Shown in pieces: positions 8,557 to 16,626 of a stretch of 64,000 nt of DNA. Origin of the DNA: Fimenecus sp045631225 (GTDB lineage: Bacteria; Bacillota; Clostridia; Oscillospirales; Acutalibacteraceae); NCBI GenBank assembly GCA_045631225.1, contig JAZQUG010000025.1, positions 52,360 through 116,359 on the forward strand, given 5' to 3'. The notes beneath the pieces were generated by a model. That model searched no databases, was not told the DNA's origin, and saw only the letters and a list, made by a program, of their open reading frames with translations. The translations under genes were made by a program, and so were the position numbers. Each line of letters opens with the position of its first letter. Position 1 is the stretch's first letter.

Positions 8557-9067
8557 AGTAACCATATCCATGTAATTTTTCAAATTCTGCTATAATAGGA
8601 GCTGCTCTTCTGCGACGTGTTGCATAGAAAATGGGAAAACGGGTTTTTCCTTTTAATGCGTCAACGAGAATTGCAATAGCACCGCAATCGTTAGCAGCCA
8701 TAACGTCGGCAAATACCTGATCGCCAACCATAGCGAATTCGTGAATTTTAACACCCAACATCTCAGCACCTTTTATAAGTGTATGAGATTTAGGTTTTTT
8801 TGCATTTGCAATATAAGGAAGATTTAAAAATTTAGAAACGATTTTTGGTCTTCGTGGCATAGCGTTTGAAATAATCATAACCTTAATGCCGTTTTTCTGG
8901 ATTGACTTTAACCAATTTTCAAGACCATCAATGCAGTTTGTTTTTCCGTCATTGCAAATGGTGTTATCTATATCAAGAGCAACTGCTTTTGCTCCCATTT
9001 TGTTTAAATCTTCAACTGAAATATCAAGAACACTTTTGTAACGATATTTCGGCATAGGTGAAGCCAT
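8549..9067 (-). CDS. yqeG: YqeG-family HAD IIIA phosphatase
   Basis: HAD-superfamily phosphatase of 172 residues. Motif I is DIDNTIC with the nucleophilic Asp (about residues 32-38), motif II is VMIISNA, the lysine lies in NAKKPKS, and motif III is MVGDQVFADV. The physiological substrate is not established with certainty, though the family includes phosphatidylglycerophosphatase-like enzymes. The start is preceded by AAAGGAG. The gene sits just past the rpsU terminator, so it is probably transcribed by read-through or from a weak promoter in the 38-nt gap. Its 3' end overlaps the peptidase gene. Confidence 0.9.
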   Translation of the reverse strand: MASPMPKYRYKSVLDISVEDLNKMGAKAVALDIDNTICNDGKTNCIDGLENWLKSIQKNGIKVMIISNAMPRRPKIVSKFLNLPYIANAKKPKSHTLIKGAEMLGVKIHEFAMVGDQVFADVMAANDCGAIAILVDALKGKTRFPIFYATRRRRAAPIIAEFEKLHGYGYYD

Positions 9068-9104
9068 AGTAATTCTCCTTTAAAATAGGATTTGTTTTTG
9101 TTGG

Positions 9105-9142
9105 TAAAAAAATAGTGGGCAATCCGTCAATGGATGCCCACT
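9105..9142 (-). terminator. Intrinsic terminator of rpsU
   Basis: On the minus strand AGTGGGCATCC pairs with GGATTGCCCACT (one bulge) around a 6-nt loop. A run of seven T residues follows. It lies 35 nt past the rpsU stop and before yqeG. Confidence 0.9.
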
Positions 9143-9176
9143 TGCGTTTTTAAAACATAGCTCCGCAAAGCGAAAA

Positions 9177-9353
9177 TTATTTAAACTTACGCTTACGTGC
9201 AGCCTCAGACTTCTTCTTTCTCTTTACAGAAGGCTTTTCGTAATGCTCTCTTTTTCTAACTTCCTGAATGACACCGTCACGAGAAGTCTGTCTCTTAAAT
9301 CTTCTGAGAGCACTTTCCAAGGACTCGTTTTCTTTAACTTTTACCTGACTCAT
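9177..9353 (-). CDS. rpsU: 30S ribosomal protein S21
   Basis: Small basic ribosomal protein (58 residues) with the S21 pattern SLESALRRFKR, REHYEKPSVKRKKKSEAARKRK. The start at 9353 is set by a GGGAGG site 8 nt upstream; the reading frame extends further upstream but has no family similarity there. A perfect consensus promoter sits 38 nt upstream and a strong terminator follows, so it is an independent, highly expressed unit. Confidence 0.97.
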   Translation of the reverse strand: MSQVKVKENESLESALRRFKRQTSRDGVIQEVRKREHYEKPSVKRKKKSEAARKRKFK

Positions 9354-9390
9354 TAAAAATCCCTCCCTTATACATTGGGATACATTTTGT

Positions 9391-9419
9391 ATTATACAAC
9401 ACGAAATGTCAACTGTCAA
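9391..9419 (-). promoter_or_regulatory. Consensus sigma-A promoter of rpsU
   Basis: On the minus strand TTGACA and TATAAT have a 17-bp spacer. Both hexamers match the consensus perfectly. A second TTGACA lies inside the spacer. The start is expected near 9384, giving a 31-nt leader with the GGGAGG site. Confidence 0.92.
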
Positions 9420-9558
9420 CAGTTTTTTTGGCATATTTTTTTCAATACTTCCTTGCTTTCGGCTCGCGGTATCTGCATACAGCTTCGCCTCAGCAAGATT
9501 GTCTTGCAAAAAAATATAGTTGCTTGTATCTAATGGGTTTTTATTATGTGAATTGTGT

Positions 9559-10830
9559 TTATATTTTCTTTGTCAATTTTCCGTAAACAACGCCTAATTT
9601 TTTGCTGTAGAATTTGCGTTTTTTCTGTTCATCTTCGGTGAGCTTTTCTTCGATAATCGACTTCTTAAGGCTTTCCATATTGCCATCGTCAAGGATGAAT
9701 GCCTGAGTTAAGCATATGCCACCTTTGCCTTTAAGCTGTGCACGGATATAACAGGAGATTTTGTCAGCATATTCGCCTAATTGAATTGTTGATGTGATTT
9801 CTCCGTCAGCATCGATAGTTGTTGTTTTTATTGTTTCTCCGTCAGCAATCCAGTCAATCTCACTACAGTTAATACCTTTGATTGTGATTGTGTCAGTATC
9901 ATCATCCACTTCGATTCCGATAACACGAGGACAAGGTCCGTGACCGACAAAGTCTTCACCCAATTCGTTTTTAGCATAACGGGCAATTGAGAAAAATGTA
10001 CCTGTTTCCATAGCGTTGCGAAGAGTATCGAGAGAGTATTCAGGAAGAATAAAGTCCATAAATGCTGTATCAATCTGGTCAACCTGATGTGCATCACTGT
10101 TTGAGAAGCCGAAAACCTTGCGACCATAAGGAGTAAGGAGTTTCAAAAGCTCATCCCAGAGAATACGGTCGCTACGATTTGGAATATCGTACATATTGAG
10201 AACTTCAATACCCATACAGGATGGATATTTTTTTAGAAGATTTGCAAAGAAATGAATGTTCTTTTCTTCTTTTGCACAGTTTGGATTTTTCTTTGCCTGT
10301 AAAAGGTCTGTGGGGTGGTTGATATGGGAAATGCCACCACTTTTTTCAATAAGACTCATTGGAATTTCATAGTCGAATTCAAGTCCCTGAACACCTTCGT
10401 AAGCATTGTCAGTAAAATATCCGTTTACATGGTTTTTCATAACTGTAAACATATTACACTCGATAGCGTTCGGAACATCCTCGAGTCCGCGTGTTTTTGT
10501 TCTTAAGTTGTTTTTGGTTTTGTATGTACCTTTTTTAATAGCCTTGTACTGTTCTTCTGTAAGGTAGCTTCGTTGACCGTGCCAGAGATACTGGAAGTTG
10601 AAGAAAGGAATGTGTGTAGGCTCTTCATTCCAAGGTTTACCTAAAATACCATGCTCTGCAAATGCAACAATGTCAAAATCATTGTCATAAAAGCCCTTAA
10701 TCATATCTGTCATAGTATCGTTAGCATCACTATATGTGGAATGTGTATGAAGATTTGTCTTGTAGTGATTTTCCATATCACTCAAAAGACTCATAACACT
10801 TTCATAAGGATTTTTGATTGTGTAACTCAT
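9559..10830 (-). CDS. PHP-domain metal-dependent phosphoesterase-like protein
   Basis: This 423-residue protein begins with a PHP-domain signature: NLHTHSTYSDAND (about 26-38) with the paired metal-binding histidines, followed by VAFAEHG. A later metal-ligand region is GISHINHPTDLL and FSNSDAHQ. The C-terminal third (about 300-423) is a beta-rich region followed by a basic tail. PHP proteins include phosphatases and nucleases; the substrate here is unknown. It has its own promoter (10862-10891) and a GAGGTG ribosome binding site. No terminator was found in the 200 nt downstream, only a GC-rich patch with GCAAGA/TCTTGC and CTTGC/GCAAG pairing at about 9451-9508. Confidence 0.82.
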   Translation of the reverse strand: MSYTIKNPYESVMSLLSDMENHYKTNLHTHSTYSDANDTMTDMIKGFYDNDFDIVAFAEHGILGKPWNEEPTHIPFFNFQYLWHGQRSYLTEEQYKAIKKGTYKTKNNLRTKTRGLEDVPNAIECNMFTVMKNHVNGYFTDNAYEGVQGLEFDYEIPMSLIEKSGGISHINHPTDLLQAKKNPNCAKEEKNIHFFANLLKKYPSCMGIEVLNMYDIPNRSDRILWDELLKLLTPYGRKVFGFSNSDAHQVDQIDTAFMDFILPEYSLDTLRNAMETGTFFSIARYAKNELGEDFVGHGPCPRVIGIEVDDDTDTITIKGINCSEIDWIADGETIKTTTIDADGEITSTIQLGEYADKISCYIRAQLKGKGGICLTQAFILDDGNMESLKKSIIEEKLTEDEQKKRKFYSKKLGVVYGKLTKKI

Positions 10831-10861
10831 AGAAGCACCTCAGTTTCAGTATAATGTATAT

Positions 10862-10891
10862 ATTTTACTATAATGAGTATTGGATTGTCAA
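10862..10891 (-). promoter_or_regulatory. Promoter of the PHP-domain gene
   Basis: On the minus strand TTGACA is followed by an 18-bp spacer and TAAAAT. The start would lie about 25 nt upstream of the ATG at 10830. Confidence 0.7.
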
Positions 10892-10918
10892 ATTGTAATT
10901 TGTAGGGATGTTTTATTT

Positions 10919-10996
10919 GTAGGGGACGATGCCCACATCGTCCCGTTTGGGTTTAATGGTATCTTATTGCGGGCGGATGTGGGCATCCGCCCCTAC
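10919..10996. repeat. Imperfect inverted repeat element (GTAGGGG...CCCCTAC)
   Basis: A left arm (GTAGGGGACGATGCCCACAT, then CGTCCCG) and a right arm (GCGGGCGGATGTGGGCATCC, then GCCCCTAC) form an imperfect palindrome around about 23 nt. It is far more GC-rich than its surroundings and has no coding potential. Similar short palindromes are common intergenic elements in Clostridia genomes. The next stretch, 11023-11053, ends GCTCAGAATGACA, which also looks like a dispersed-repeat remnant. The rest of the 443-nt gap (10831-11273) holds the PHP promoter, the infC promoter and the infC leader. Confidence 0.75.
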
Positions 10997-11075
10997 GAAT
11001 TGTCCACGATAAACTCCGATTTGTTGGGATTCCTTGTTTTGCTCAGAATGACAATAAAAACATTATTAAAAACTG

Positions 11076-11103
11076 TTGACAAATGGATAATTTGTGATAT
11101 AAT
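11076..11103 (+). promoter_or_regulatory. Sigma-A promoter of the infC-rpmI-rplT operon
   Basis: TTGACA and TATAAT have a 16-bp spacer, and the -10 is preceded by TGA. Transcription would start near 11110, leaving a leader of about 160 nt before infC. Confidence 0.88.
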
Positions 11104-11240
11104 AACAGAGCAAAATAAAGCAGAACAGTTAAATTTTGTTCTCACCTTTCGGTAATCGGGCTGAATGGTCAATACATTTTCTTTTATAAAAAGATTGATT
11201 TGTATTGTGGTGGACAGAATTTTTCTGTCCACTTTTTAAA
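11104..11240 (+). promoter_or_regulatory. Attenuator-type leader of infC operon (probable L20 leader)
   Basis: The leader ends in a strong terminator hairpin at 11210-11240: GTGGACAG / CTGTCCAC with loop AATTTTT and then TTTTT. It lies before the infC start, so full-length transcripts must read through it. In Bacillus subtilis this operon is controlled by L20 binding to a leader that chooses between terminator and antiterminator, and the gene order here is the same. The upstream stretch (ACCTTTCGGTAATCGGG, then AATGGTCAATACA) may hold the antiterminator. Assignment to the L20 leader family is by context and not by a covariance match. Confidence 0.7.
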
Positions 11241-11273
11241 TTTCGCCCAATGGGCTATGAGAGGTGTTTATTT

Positions 11274-11792
11274 ATCAGTACCAAAGAATTGCAAATCAAT
11301 GAAGAAATTCGCGACAAGGAAGTCAGAGTTATCACAGATGACGGTGAACAGCTCGGTATTATGTCTGCAAAGGATGCTTTCAAGGAAGCAGAAAAACGCA
11401 GTCTCGACCTTGTAAAGATTGCCCCTAACGCTCAGCCACCTGTTTGTAAAATTATGGACTATGGTAAGTATCGTTTTGACAAGGCAAAGAAAGAAAAAGA
11501 AGCAAAGAAAAATCAGAAGGTTATTGAAACAAAAGAAATCAGACTTTCTGTAAACATTGATACGCATGACTTTGAAACAAAGGTAAATCATGCACTTAAG
11601 TTCTTGAAATCCGGTAACAAGGTAAAGGTTTCAATCCGTTTCAGAGGTCGTGAAATGGCTCATGCTCATCTTGGTAACGGAATTATGGAAAGATTTGCAG
11701 CCGCTGTTGAGGAATTAGGCACAGTTGACAAACCTGCAAAGCTTGAAGGTCGTCAGATGCTTATGTTCCTTTCACCTAAGGGTGCGAAATAA
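11274..11792 (+). CDS. infC: Translation initiation factor IF-3 (predicted AUC start)
   Basis: IF-3 dissociates ribosomes and checks initiator tRNA/start codon pairing. The protein begins STKELQINEEIRDKEVRVI after the start and contains the two IF3 domains joined by the lysine-rich helix KAKKEKEAKKNQK. The C-terminal domain includes IRLSVNIDTHDF and VSIRFRGREMAH. The reading frame has no ATG/GTG/TTG between the leader terminator and the conserved start. The codon at the right distance from GAGAGGTG (7 nt) is ATC at 11274, giving 172 residues. IF-3 genes in E. coli and B. subtilis use rare AUU starts for autoregulation, so an AUC start is plausible. rpmI follows by 30 nt. Confidence 0.93.
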   Translation: MSTKELQINEEIRDKEVRVITDDGEQLGIMSAKDAFKEAEKRSLDLVKIAPNAQPPVCKIMDYGKYRFDKAKKEKEAKKNQKVIETKEIRLSVNIDTHDFETKVNHALKFLKSGNKVKVSIRFRGREMAHAHLGNGIMERFAAAVEELGTVDKPAKLEGRQMLMFLSPKGAK

Positions 11793-11822
11793 GGTAGTAT
11801 AATTTATTAGGAGGATATTATT

Positions 11823-12020
11823 ATGCCAAAGATTAAAACACATAGCGGAGCTAAGAAAAGATTTAAGCTTTCAAAGAATGGCAAGCCAATCAGAGCACAC
11901 GCTAACAAGTCTCATATCTTAACAAAGAAGAGCACAAAGAGAAAAAGAGGCCTTCGTCAGACAGCTGTTGCTGATAAAACAAATACAGCTCAGATTAAGC
12001 GTCTTATTCCTTACAAATAA
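11823..12020 (+). CDS. rpmI: 50S ribosomal protein L35
   Basis: Basic 65-residue protein with the L35 start PKIKTHSGAKKRFKLSKNGK and the typical SHILTKKSTKRKRGLR. Its AGGAGG site lies 9 nt before the ATG. It sits between infC and rplT as in most Firmicutes. Confidence 0.98.
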   Translation: MPKIKTHSGAKKRFKLSKNGKPIRAHANKSHILTKKSTKRKRGLRQTAVADKTNTAQIKRLIPYK

Positions 12021-12078
12021 GAATAATCGAAGCGTGAAAAACGCATAAACGTATCTATTAAATCGGAGGTAAAGAGAA

Positions 12079-12435
12079 ATGGCACGTGTTAAAGGTGCGA
12101 TGATGACTCGCAAAAGAAGAAATAAAGTATTAAAGCTCGCTAAGGGCTACTATGGCTCAAAGAGCAAACTTTTCAGAACAGCTAAACAGGCTGTTATGAA
12201 GAGCGGTAACTATGCATATATCGGCAGAAAGCAGAAGAAACGTGATTTCAGAAAGCTCTGGATTACAAGAATTTCAGCTGCTTGTAAGATGAATGGTATG
12301 AACTACTCATCATTCATCAACGGTCTTAAAAAAGCTGGTATTGACCTTAACAGAAAGATGCTTTCAGAGATTGCTATTGCTGATCCAGCAGCATTTACAG
12401 CACTCACAGAAAAAGCAAAAGAAGCTCTTAAATAA
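12079..12435 (+). CDS. rplT: 50S ribosomal protein L20
   Basis: 118-residue L20, which binds 23S rRNA early in assembly. The sequence starts ARVKGAMMTRKRRNKVLKLA and contains YIGRKQKKRDFRKLWITRI, both diagnostic. GGAGGT lies 11 nt upstream. In Bacillus L20 represses its own operon through the leader RNA, and the leader hairpin upstream of infC fits that scheme. A strong terminator follows 7 nt after the stop. Confidence 0.98.
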   Translation: MARVKGAMMTRKRRNKVLKLAKGYYGSKSKLFRTAKQAVMKSGNYAYIGRKQKKRDFRKLWITRISAACKMNGMNYSSFINGLKKAGIDLNRKMLSEIAIADPAAFTALTEKAKEALK

Positions 12436-12441
12436 TTATTT

Positions 12442-12478
12442 AACCACGCTTGAGGTAAATCCTCTCGCGTGGTTTTTC
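12442..12478 (+). terminator. Intrinsic terminator after rplT
   Basis: AACCACGC pairs with GCGTGGTT, with an inner GAGG / CCTC helix. TTTTT follows. It ends only 14 nt before the next start codon. Confidence 0.88.
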
Positions 12479-12491
12479 CGTTTTTTAAATT

Positions 12492-13274
12492 ATGTTTGAT
12501 ATTGTAATTAATGCTAAGAATAACCCGAAAATTAAAGAAGTTAAGTCACTTCTGACTTCCTCAAGGGACAGAAGAAACAGCGGACTTTTCGTAGTAGAAG
12601 GAGTTCGTCTTTGCCTTGATGCCCTTTTGAGCGGATGTGAAATAGAAAGTGTTTTTTGTACTGAAAACTGTGCTGAAAAATATGGTGATGAGATAGCATC
12701 TTTACGAGATGGATGTAAATCTTTTTTTACTGTCAGCAACGATGTTCTTAAAGCTATAAGTGATACTGTTACTCCACAAGGAGTTGTATGTACGGTTAAA
12801 ATGAAACAGAATAGTTTTGAGTATGAAAAAGGTAAGAAATATATTGCTCTTGATACCATTCAGAATCCTGATAACCTTGGTGCGATTTCTCGTACTGCAG
12901 AGGCATTGGGACTTGATGGAATGGTGATTTACGGTGGTTGTGATATTTATAATCCAAAGGCTTTGAGAGCTTCAATGGGTGCACTTTTCAGACTTCCTGT
13001 ATGTATTTGCGGAAATCTGGAGAATGAAATCGAAAAGTGTCAGAGTTTGGGGATTGACGTATTTGCAACTGTACCTGACAGAGATGCAAAAAATGTAATT
13101 ACCGTTGATTTTTCAAAAGGCGCAATGTGCATAATCGGCAACGAAGGCAATGGTGTATCTGAGGAAATCATTGAAAAATCAAGTGACAGAATCACAATCA
13201 AAATGGATGGCAGAGCAGAGTCTTTGAACGCTAACGCTGCTGCATCTATAATTATGTGGGAAATGACAAGATGA
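12492..13274 (+). CDS. TrmH/SpoU-family RNA 2'-O-methyltransferase
   Basis: SPOUT-class methyltransferase (260 residues), predicted to methylate a 2'-hydroxyl of rRNA or tRNA. An N-terminal substrate-binding domain (NPKIKEVKSLL, GLFVVEGVRL) precedes the knotted domain with the three SpoU motifs: DTIQNPDNLGAISRTAEA, IIGNEGNGVSEEI and LNANAAASIIMWE (about 119-257). No ribosome binding site is visible upstream: the ATG sits 14 nt past a terminator in TTTTTTAAATT. The start matches the family start, so it seems right. The end overlaps dprA by ATGA. The target nucleotide cannot be read from sequence. Confidence 0.92.
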   Translation: MFDIVINAKNNPKIKEVKSLLTSSRDRRNSGLFVVEGVRLCLDALLSGCEIESVFCTENCAEKYGDEIASLRDGCKSFFTVSNDVLKAISDTVTPQGVVCTVKMKQNSFEYEKGKKYIALDTIQNPDNLGAISRTAEALGLDGMVIYGGCDIYNPKALRASMGALFRLPVCICGNLENEIEKCQSLGIDVFATVPDRDAKNVITVDFSKGAMCIIGNEGNGVSEEIIEKSSDRITIKMDGRAESLNANAAASIIMWEMTR

Positions 13275-14473
13275 ATTATGATGTGTATTGGATATGGTTG
13301 TCCTGCGGTTTAGGTGCAGGTGCATCCTGCCTGGACTTAATTTCATATTATGAATGGAATCCTTATGAGATATATGCCTCAAGCTTTAATGAGGTGTTTT
13401 CTCTTGATGTGCTTACACGTCGTCAGGTAGAAAAGCTTAAGAAATTTCCACTTGAAGAGGCACAAAAAATATGTGATACAGTTCTGGAAAATGGTTGGAA
13501 AATCGTTACACCATCAAGTGAATATTATCCGCCACAGCTATTGCAACTCCAGAATTTGCCTTTAGTTTTATATGTTGAAGGTGATGAAACTGCTCTCACC
13601 AATGAACTTATGATTTCGGTTGTAGGTGCAAGAAAAGCATCGGATTACGGAAACTGTGTTGCAAGGGCATTATCTTCAGCTATGTCGCATATTGGTTTTA
13701 CAATTGTATCAGGCGGAGCATTGGGAATCGACAGTTCGGCACATAAGGGTGCTCTCGATGAAAAAGGTCAGACTATTTGTGTATTAGGTTGTGGTCTTGG
13801 TGCAAAATACCTTATGGAGAATAAGCCGTTAAGAGATAAGATTATAAACAATGGTGCGATAATTACAGAATTTCCTCCGTATTATCCTGCAAGTCGGGTA
13901 ACATTTCCGTTGCGAAACCGAATTATTTCCGGTATAAGTCTCGGAACAGTTGTTGTTGAAGCAGGTGAGAGAAGTGGTTCTCTCATAACTGCAAGACTTG
14001 CTTTGGAACAAGGTAAGGATGTTTTTGCAGTTCCCGGAGATTTAGTCAGTTCTTCATTTTTGGGGACAAATAATCTTATCAGAAACGGAGCAACTCCCGT
14101 TTTTTCACCAAACGATATTCTTGAAGCTTATCATGGTAAATATTTTGATAAGCTTGGAAATAAAGAGCGGTTTCCTGATGATGAAATAATCAGAAGAACA
14201 CAGAAGTATCTTTTGGAAAAGGATAGTGAGCCTGTTACAGTAAAAAAACAGGAAAAGCCTGAACCGAAAGAAGAAAAGGTCAAGAAAGAAGCTCCGGCTT
14301 ATCTGACTGAAAATGCCAGAAAGATTTATGATTCTTTAAGTGACGAGCCGATGCATATAGATGAAATAATCGGTTGCTGTGGTTTGAGTACTGAAAAGAC
14401 ACTTTCTGCAATAACAGAACTTGAAATTTACGGTCTTGTCACACAATTAAGTGGCAGACGTTACAAAATATAG
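13271..14473 (+). CDS. dprA: DNA-processing protein DprA
   Basis: DprA/Smf binds incoming single-stranded DNA and loads RecA in natural transformation. The start at 13271 overlaps the upstream stop as ATGA. The protein has 400 residues: an N-terminal helical part, the Rossmann-like DprA core (SVVGARKASDYG, IVSGGALGIDSSAHKGAL, LPNRIISG-like region LRNRIISGIS, and VVVEAGERSGSLITARLAL), a charged linker (about 320-345) and a C-terminal winged-helix domain. It lies immediately upstream of topA, the usual Firmicutes order. Com genes are not in the window, so competence itself is not shown. Confidence 0.96.
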   Translation: MNYDVYWIWLSCGLGAGASCLDLISYYEWNPYEIYASSFNEVFSLDVLTRRQVEKLKKFPLEEAQKICDTVLENGWKIVTPSSEYYPPQLLQLQNLPLVLYVEGDETALTNELMISVVGARKASDYGNCVARALSSAMSHIGFTIVSGGALGIDSSAHKGALDEKGQTICVLGCGLGAKYLMENKPLRDKIINNGAIITEFPPYYPASRVTFPLRNRIISGISLGTVVVEAGERSGSLITARLALEQGKDVFAVPGDLVSSSFLGTNNLIRNGATPVFSPNDILEAYHGKYFDKLGNKERFPDDEIIRRTQKYLLEKDSEPVTVKKQEKPEPKEEKVKKEAPAYLTENARKIYDSLSDEPMHIDEIIGCCGLSTEKTLSAITELEIYGLVTQLSGRRYKI

Positions 14474-14499
14474 ATTAATTATTAGGATGATGATAATAA

Positions 14500-16626
14500 A
14501 TGTCAAAACTCGTAATTGTTGAGTCGCCTTCTAAGGCAAAAAGTATTCAGAAATATTTGGGAAAGGACTACACAGTTGTGTCTTCTAAAGGACATATCCG
14601 TGACTTGCCTGCTGCAAAATTAAGCGTTGATGTAAAAAATGATTTTGCACCTAAATATGCTGTAATCAAGGGAAAAGAAAAGCTTGTGAAAGAACTTAAA
14701 GAGCTTGCAGATAAAGCAGAAGCAGTTATTCTCGCAGCCGACCCTGACCGTGAGGGAGAGGCTATTTCATGGCATCTTGCAACACTTCTTGACCTTGATA
14801 TGAATGATAACAATCGTGTTAAATTCAACGAAATTAATAAAAATAGTGTTGTAAAGGGAATTGAGCATCCTGAAAAGATAGATTTGGATTTAGTAAATGC
14901 ACAGCAGGCTCGTCGTATTCTCGACAGACTTGTGGGTTATACACTCAGTCCGTTTATTTCACAGAAAATCCGTCGTGGTCTGTCAGCCGGTCGTGTTCAG
15001 TCTGTTGCTGTAAGACTTGTTGTTGACCGTGAAAATGAAATCAGAGCATTTAATCCTGAAGAATACTGGACTCTTGATGCAAAAATGCTTGCTCCATCAT
15101 CAAAAAAGGCGTTTAAAGCACAGTTTACAGGTGATGAAACAGGCAAGGTTAAGATTACAAATAAAGAGCAGAGCGATATGTATTTGGCTCGTCTTGAGGG
15201 TGCTGAATACACAGCAACATCAGTAAAAAAAGGCGTTCGTCGTCGTCAGCCTGCTCCTCCATTTACAACATCAACATTGCAGCAGGAAGCATCTCGTAAG
15301 CTTAACTTCCAGGCAAGAAAGACAATGAAGGTTGCTCAGGAGCTTTATGAAGGTGTTGAGGTTACGGGCTTTGGCTCAGTGGGTCTTATCACTTATATGA
15401 GAACTGACTCTCTTCGTATTTCAGAAGAATCAAGAGCGGCTGCAAACGAATATATTTTAAACACTTATGGTGAGGAATATCTTCCTGAAAAACCAAGATA
15501 TTTCAAGACAAAAGCAAGTGCTCAGGATGGTCACGAAGCAATCCGTCCTACAATGATGGCGATTACTCCTGAACAGGCAAAATCAAGTCTTACAAGTGAC
15601 CAGTACAAGTTATATACACTTATCTGGAAGCGATTTGTAGCATCTCTTATGGCAAACTGTGTTCAGGATACTGTTAAGGCAGAAATTACAGGTGCAAACG
15701 AGCAGGATAAGGCAAATGGTAAGTTTATTACTTTTAACGCAAGTGGTTATTCAGTTCGTTTTGACGGTTACACTCGTCTTTATGAGACAGGAACAGATGA
15801 GGACGAGGAGGAAGAAGGAAAGCTTCCTAAAATTAACGAGGGTGATGCAATCAAGATGAAAGAACTTGCAGGAAATCAGCATTTCACACAGCCACCTGCA
15901 AGATATACAGAAGCATCACTTATCAAAGCACTTGAAGAAACAGGTGTTGGTCGTCCGTCAACTTATGCATCAATTATTTCTACAATTACACAGCGTGAAT
16001 ATGTTATCCGCGAACAGAAACAGTTAAAGCCGACTGAATTGGGTGAGGCTATTACATCTCTTCTTAAGGATAAGTTCTCAAAAATCGTAAATGTAAAGTT
16101 TACTGCAGGTATGGAATCACAGCTTGATATGGTTGAAAGTGGTGAAACTGACTATATTAAGATGCTTCACGAATTCTATGATGAATTTATCGCAACTGTT
16201 GATAAGGCAAAGGTAGAAATGCAGGGACAGAAGATTAAGCTTAAGGAAGACGAAACTGACGAAATATGCGACAAATGCGGCAGAAATATGGTTATCAAAT
16301 CAGGCAGATTCGGTAAATTCCTTGCTTGTCCCGGATATCCTGAATGTAAAAATACAAAGCCATTGGTTGTCGAAACCAAAGCAACTTGTCCTGTTTGTGG
16401 CGGTAAGGTTATTGAAAAGAAATCAAAGAGAGGATTCTCTTTCTTCGGTTGCGGAAATTATCCTGAATGTAACTTTATGACTTGGGATAAGCCGACTGAT
16501 GACCTTTGCCCACAGTGCGGAAAGTCACTTTTCAAGAGAAAAGGCGGCATTGTAGCTTGTCTTAATGAAGGCTGCGGTTTTGAGAAAAAAGCAGAGAGAA
16601 AAAGAAAGACAAAGGATGAGGCATAA
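14500..16626 (+). CDS. topA: DNA topoisomerase I
   Basis: Type IA topoisomerase that relaxes negative supercoils. The Toprim domain starts KLVIVESPSKAKSIQKYLG and carries the acidic residues in AADPDREGEA. The active tyrosine is near residue 299 in LITYMRTDSLR. The C-terminus has three zinc-ribbon (topo C4) units, CDKCG...C..YPEC, CPVCG...CGNYPEC and CPQCG...C, the last with an atypical final finger. The 708-residue length is normal. Its stop is directly followed by the trmFO start, with no intergenic base. Confidence 0.98.
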   Translation: MSKLVIVESPSKAKSIQKYLGKDYTVVSSKGHIRDLPAAKLSVDVKNDFAPKYAVIKGKEKLVKELKELADKAEAVILAADPDREGEAISWHLATLLDLDMNDNNRVKFNEINKNSVVKGIEHPEKIDLDLVNAQQARRILDRLVGYTLSPFISQKIRRGLSAGRVQSVAVRLVVDRENEIRAFNPEEYWTLDAKMLAPSSKKAFKAQFTGDETGKVKITNKEQSDMYLARLEGAEYTATSVKKGVRRRQPAPPFTTSTLQQEASRKLNFQARKTMKVAQELYEGVEVTGFGSVGLITYMRTDSLRISEESRAAANEYILNTYGEEYLPEKPRYFKTKASAQDGHEAIRPTMMAITPEQAKSSLTSDQYKLYTLIWKRFVASLMANCVQDTVKAEITGANEQDKANGKFITFNASGYSVRFDGYTRLYETGTDEDEEEEGKLPKINEGDAIKMKELAGNQHFTQPPARYTEASLIKALEETGVGRPSTYASIISTITQREYVIREQKQLKPTELGEAITSLLKDKFSKIVNVKFTAGMESQLDMVESGETDYIKMLHEFYDEFIATVDKAKVEMQGQKIKLKEDETDEICDKCGRNMVIKSGRFGKFLACPGYPECKNTKPLVVETKATCPVCGGKVIEKKSKRGFSFFGCGNYPECNFMTWDKPTDDLCPQCGKSLFKRKGGIVACLNEGCGFEKKAERKRKTKDEA

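Noticed and set aside
9354..9509. N-terminal extension of S21
   Set aside because: The extra residues cover the promoter and have no family similarity; ATG 9353 with GGGAGG fits.
11205..11273. Longer infC start at ATG 11205
   Set aside because: It overlaps the leader terminator hairpin and adds residues not found in IF-3; the AUC at 11274 has the proper ribosome binding site.
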